Assembly (NCBI GenBank): GCA_002360945.1
Contig: DERO01000003.1
Location: 202,785 to 266,784 of the forward strand
Source: Leclercia adecarboxylata
GTDB taxonomy: Bacteria > Pseudomonadota > Gammaproteobacteria > Enterobacterales > Enterobacteriaceae
Direction: 5' to 3'
Length of the DNA stretch: 64,000 nucleotides
Below, piece by piece: positions 63,899 through 64,000 of this stretch. The first letter of the stretch is position 1, and each line of letters starts with the position of its first letter. Below the pieces are notes generated by a model, which was given only the letters and a program-made list of their open reading frames with translations, ran no database searches and was not told the origin of the DNA. The position numbers and the translations under genes are program-made.

Positions 63899-64000
63899 GC
63901 CGGGTGGCGGCTTCGCCTTACCCGGCCTACGAGGTAAATGCAAAACGGCAACCCATGGTTGCCGTTTTTTATGTTTGCACCCTCTCCCTGTGGGTGTACG
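63899..64000. repeat. composite REP-type repeat after fhuB, inverted, cut by window end
   Basis: REP palindrome AGCCGGGTGGCGGCTTCGCC, continuing to TTACCCGGCCTAC (63899-63931), then hairpin, then GTTTGCACCCTCTCCC. The last part is the reverse complement of the GGGAGAGGGxxCAAAC unit seen at 37801 and 41041. Confidence 0.85.
63942..63971 (+). terminator. terminator after fhuB
   Basis: AAACGGCAACC, loop CAT, GGTTGCCGTTTTTT. Strong Rho-independent terminator with the same ACGGCAAC/GTTGCCGT core as at 37850 and 41077. Confidence 0.88.

Overview
This window is a core-chromosome segment of a member of the Enterobacteriaceae close to Enterobacter, Leclercia or Lelliottia. Nearly every gene has a near-identical Escherichia coli orthologue, in the order found in the 2-4 minute region of E. 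coli K-12 (ftsA to fhuB). The intergenic REP-type palindromes also fit Enterobacter-like genomes. The species cannot be fixed from the sequence alone. No rRNA, tRNA, CRISPR array, insertion sequence or intact prophage was seen.

Layout. Bases 1-7400 hold the end of the division and cell-wall cluster (ftsA partial, ftsZ, lpxC), then secM-secA-mutT. Bases 7400-8960 carry yacG-zapD-coaE on the minus strand. guaC follows, then hofC-hofB-ppdD (type IV pilus-like) and nadC. ampD-ampE (peptidoglycan recycling and beta-lactamase control) comes next. Between ampE and aroP lies a two-gene sugar module (GPH-family transporter and GH43 glycosidase) that E. coli K-12 lacks here. aroP and the pyruvate dehydrogenase cluster pdhR-aceE-aceF-lpd follow. 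A yacH-like DUF3300 gene is paired with a DUF2950 gene, and the pair is followed by about 0.9 kb of mostly non-coding DNA before acnB. That gap holds a candidate phage-type antisense RNA (C4-like) and a possible 38-codon membrane peptide. Bases 33500-45430 carry yacL, speD-speE, yacC, cueO, gcd, hpt, can, yadG-yadH, yadI and yadE. Bases 45430-51020 carry the pantothenate genes panD, panC and panB, then folK, pcnB, gluQ and dksA, all on the minus strand, followed by sfsA and thpR. The right end holds hrpB, mrcB and the ferrichrome uptake operon fhuA-fhuC-fhuD-fhuB.

How genes work together. PdhR senses pyruvate and controls its own operon through a palindromic operator at 20266-20282. AceE, AceF and Lpd form the pyruvate dehydrogenase complex, whose acetyl-CoA feeds the TCA cycle, where AcnB acts. 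SecM stalls its own translation to raise SecA synthesis. PanB, PanC and PanD make pantothenate, and CoaE finishes coenzyme A. FhuA (outer membrane), FhuD (periplasm), FhuB (inner membrane) and FhuC (ATPase) import ferric hydroxamates. CueO oxidises Cu(I) and is driven by a CueR-type promoter with a 19-bp spacer.

Most notable points: (1) a recurring composite intergenic repeat, made of a REP palindrome, a second palindrome, a conserved CAAACACTAAA linker and a terminator hairpin, at several gene ends; (2) a C4-antisense-RNA-like relic upstream of acnB; (3) conservation of the rare AUU start codon of pcnB; (4) the GH43/GPH islet; (5) absence of the fimbrial cluster and yadD that interrupt the pan-folK region in E. 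coli K-12. I see no convincing wholly new multi-gene system here.
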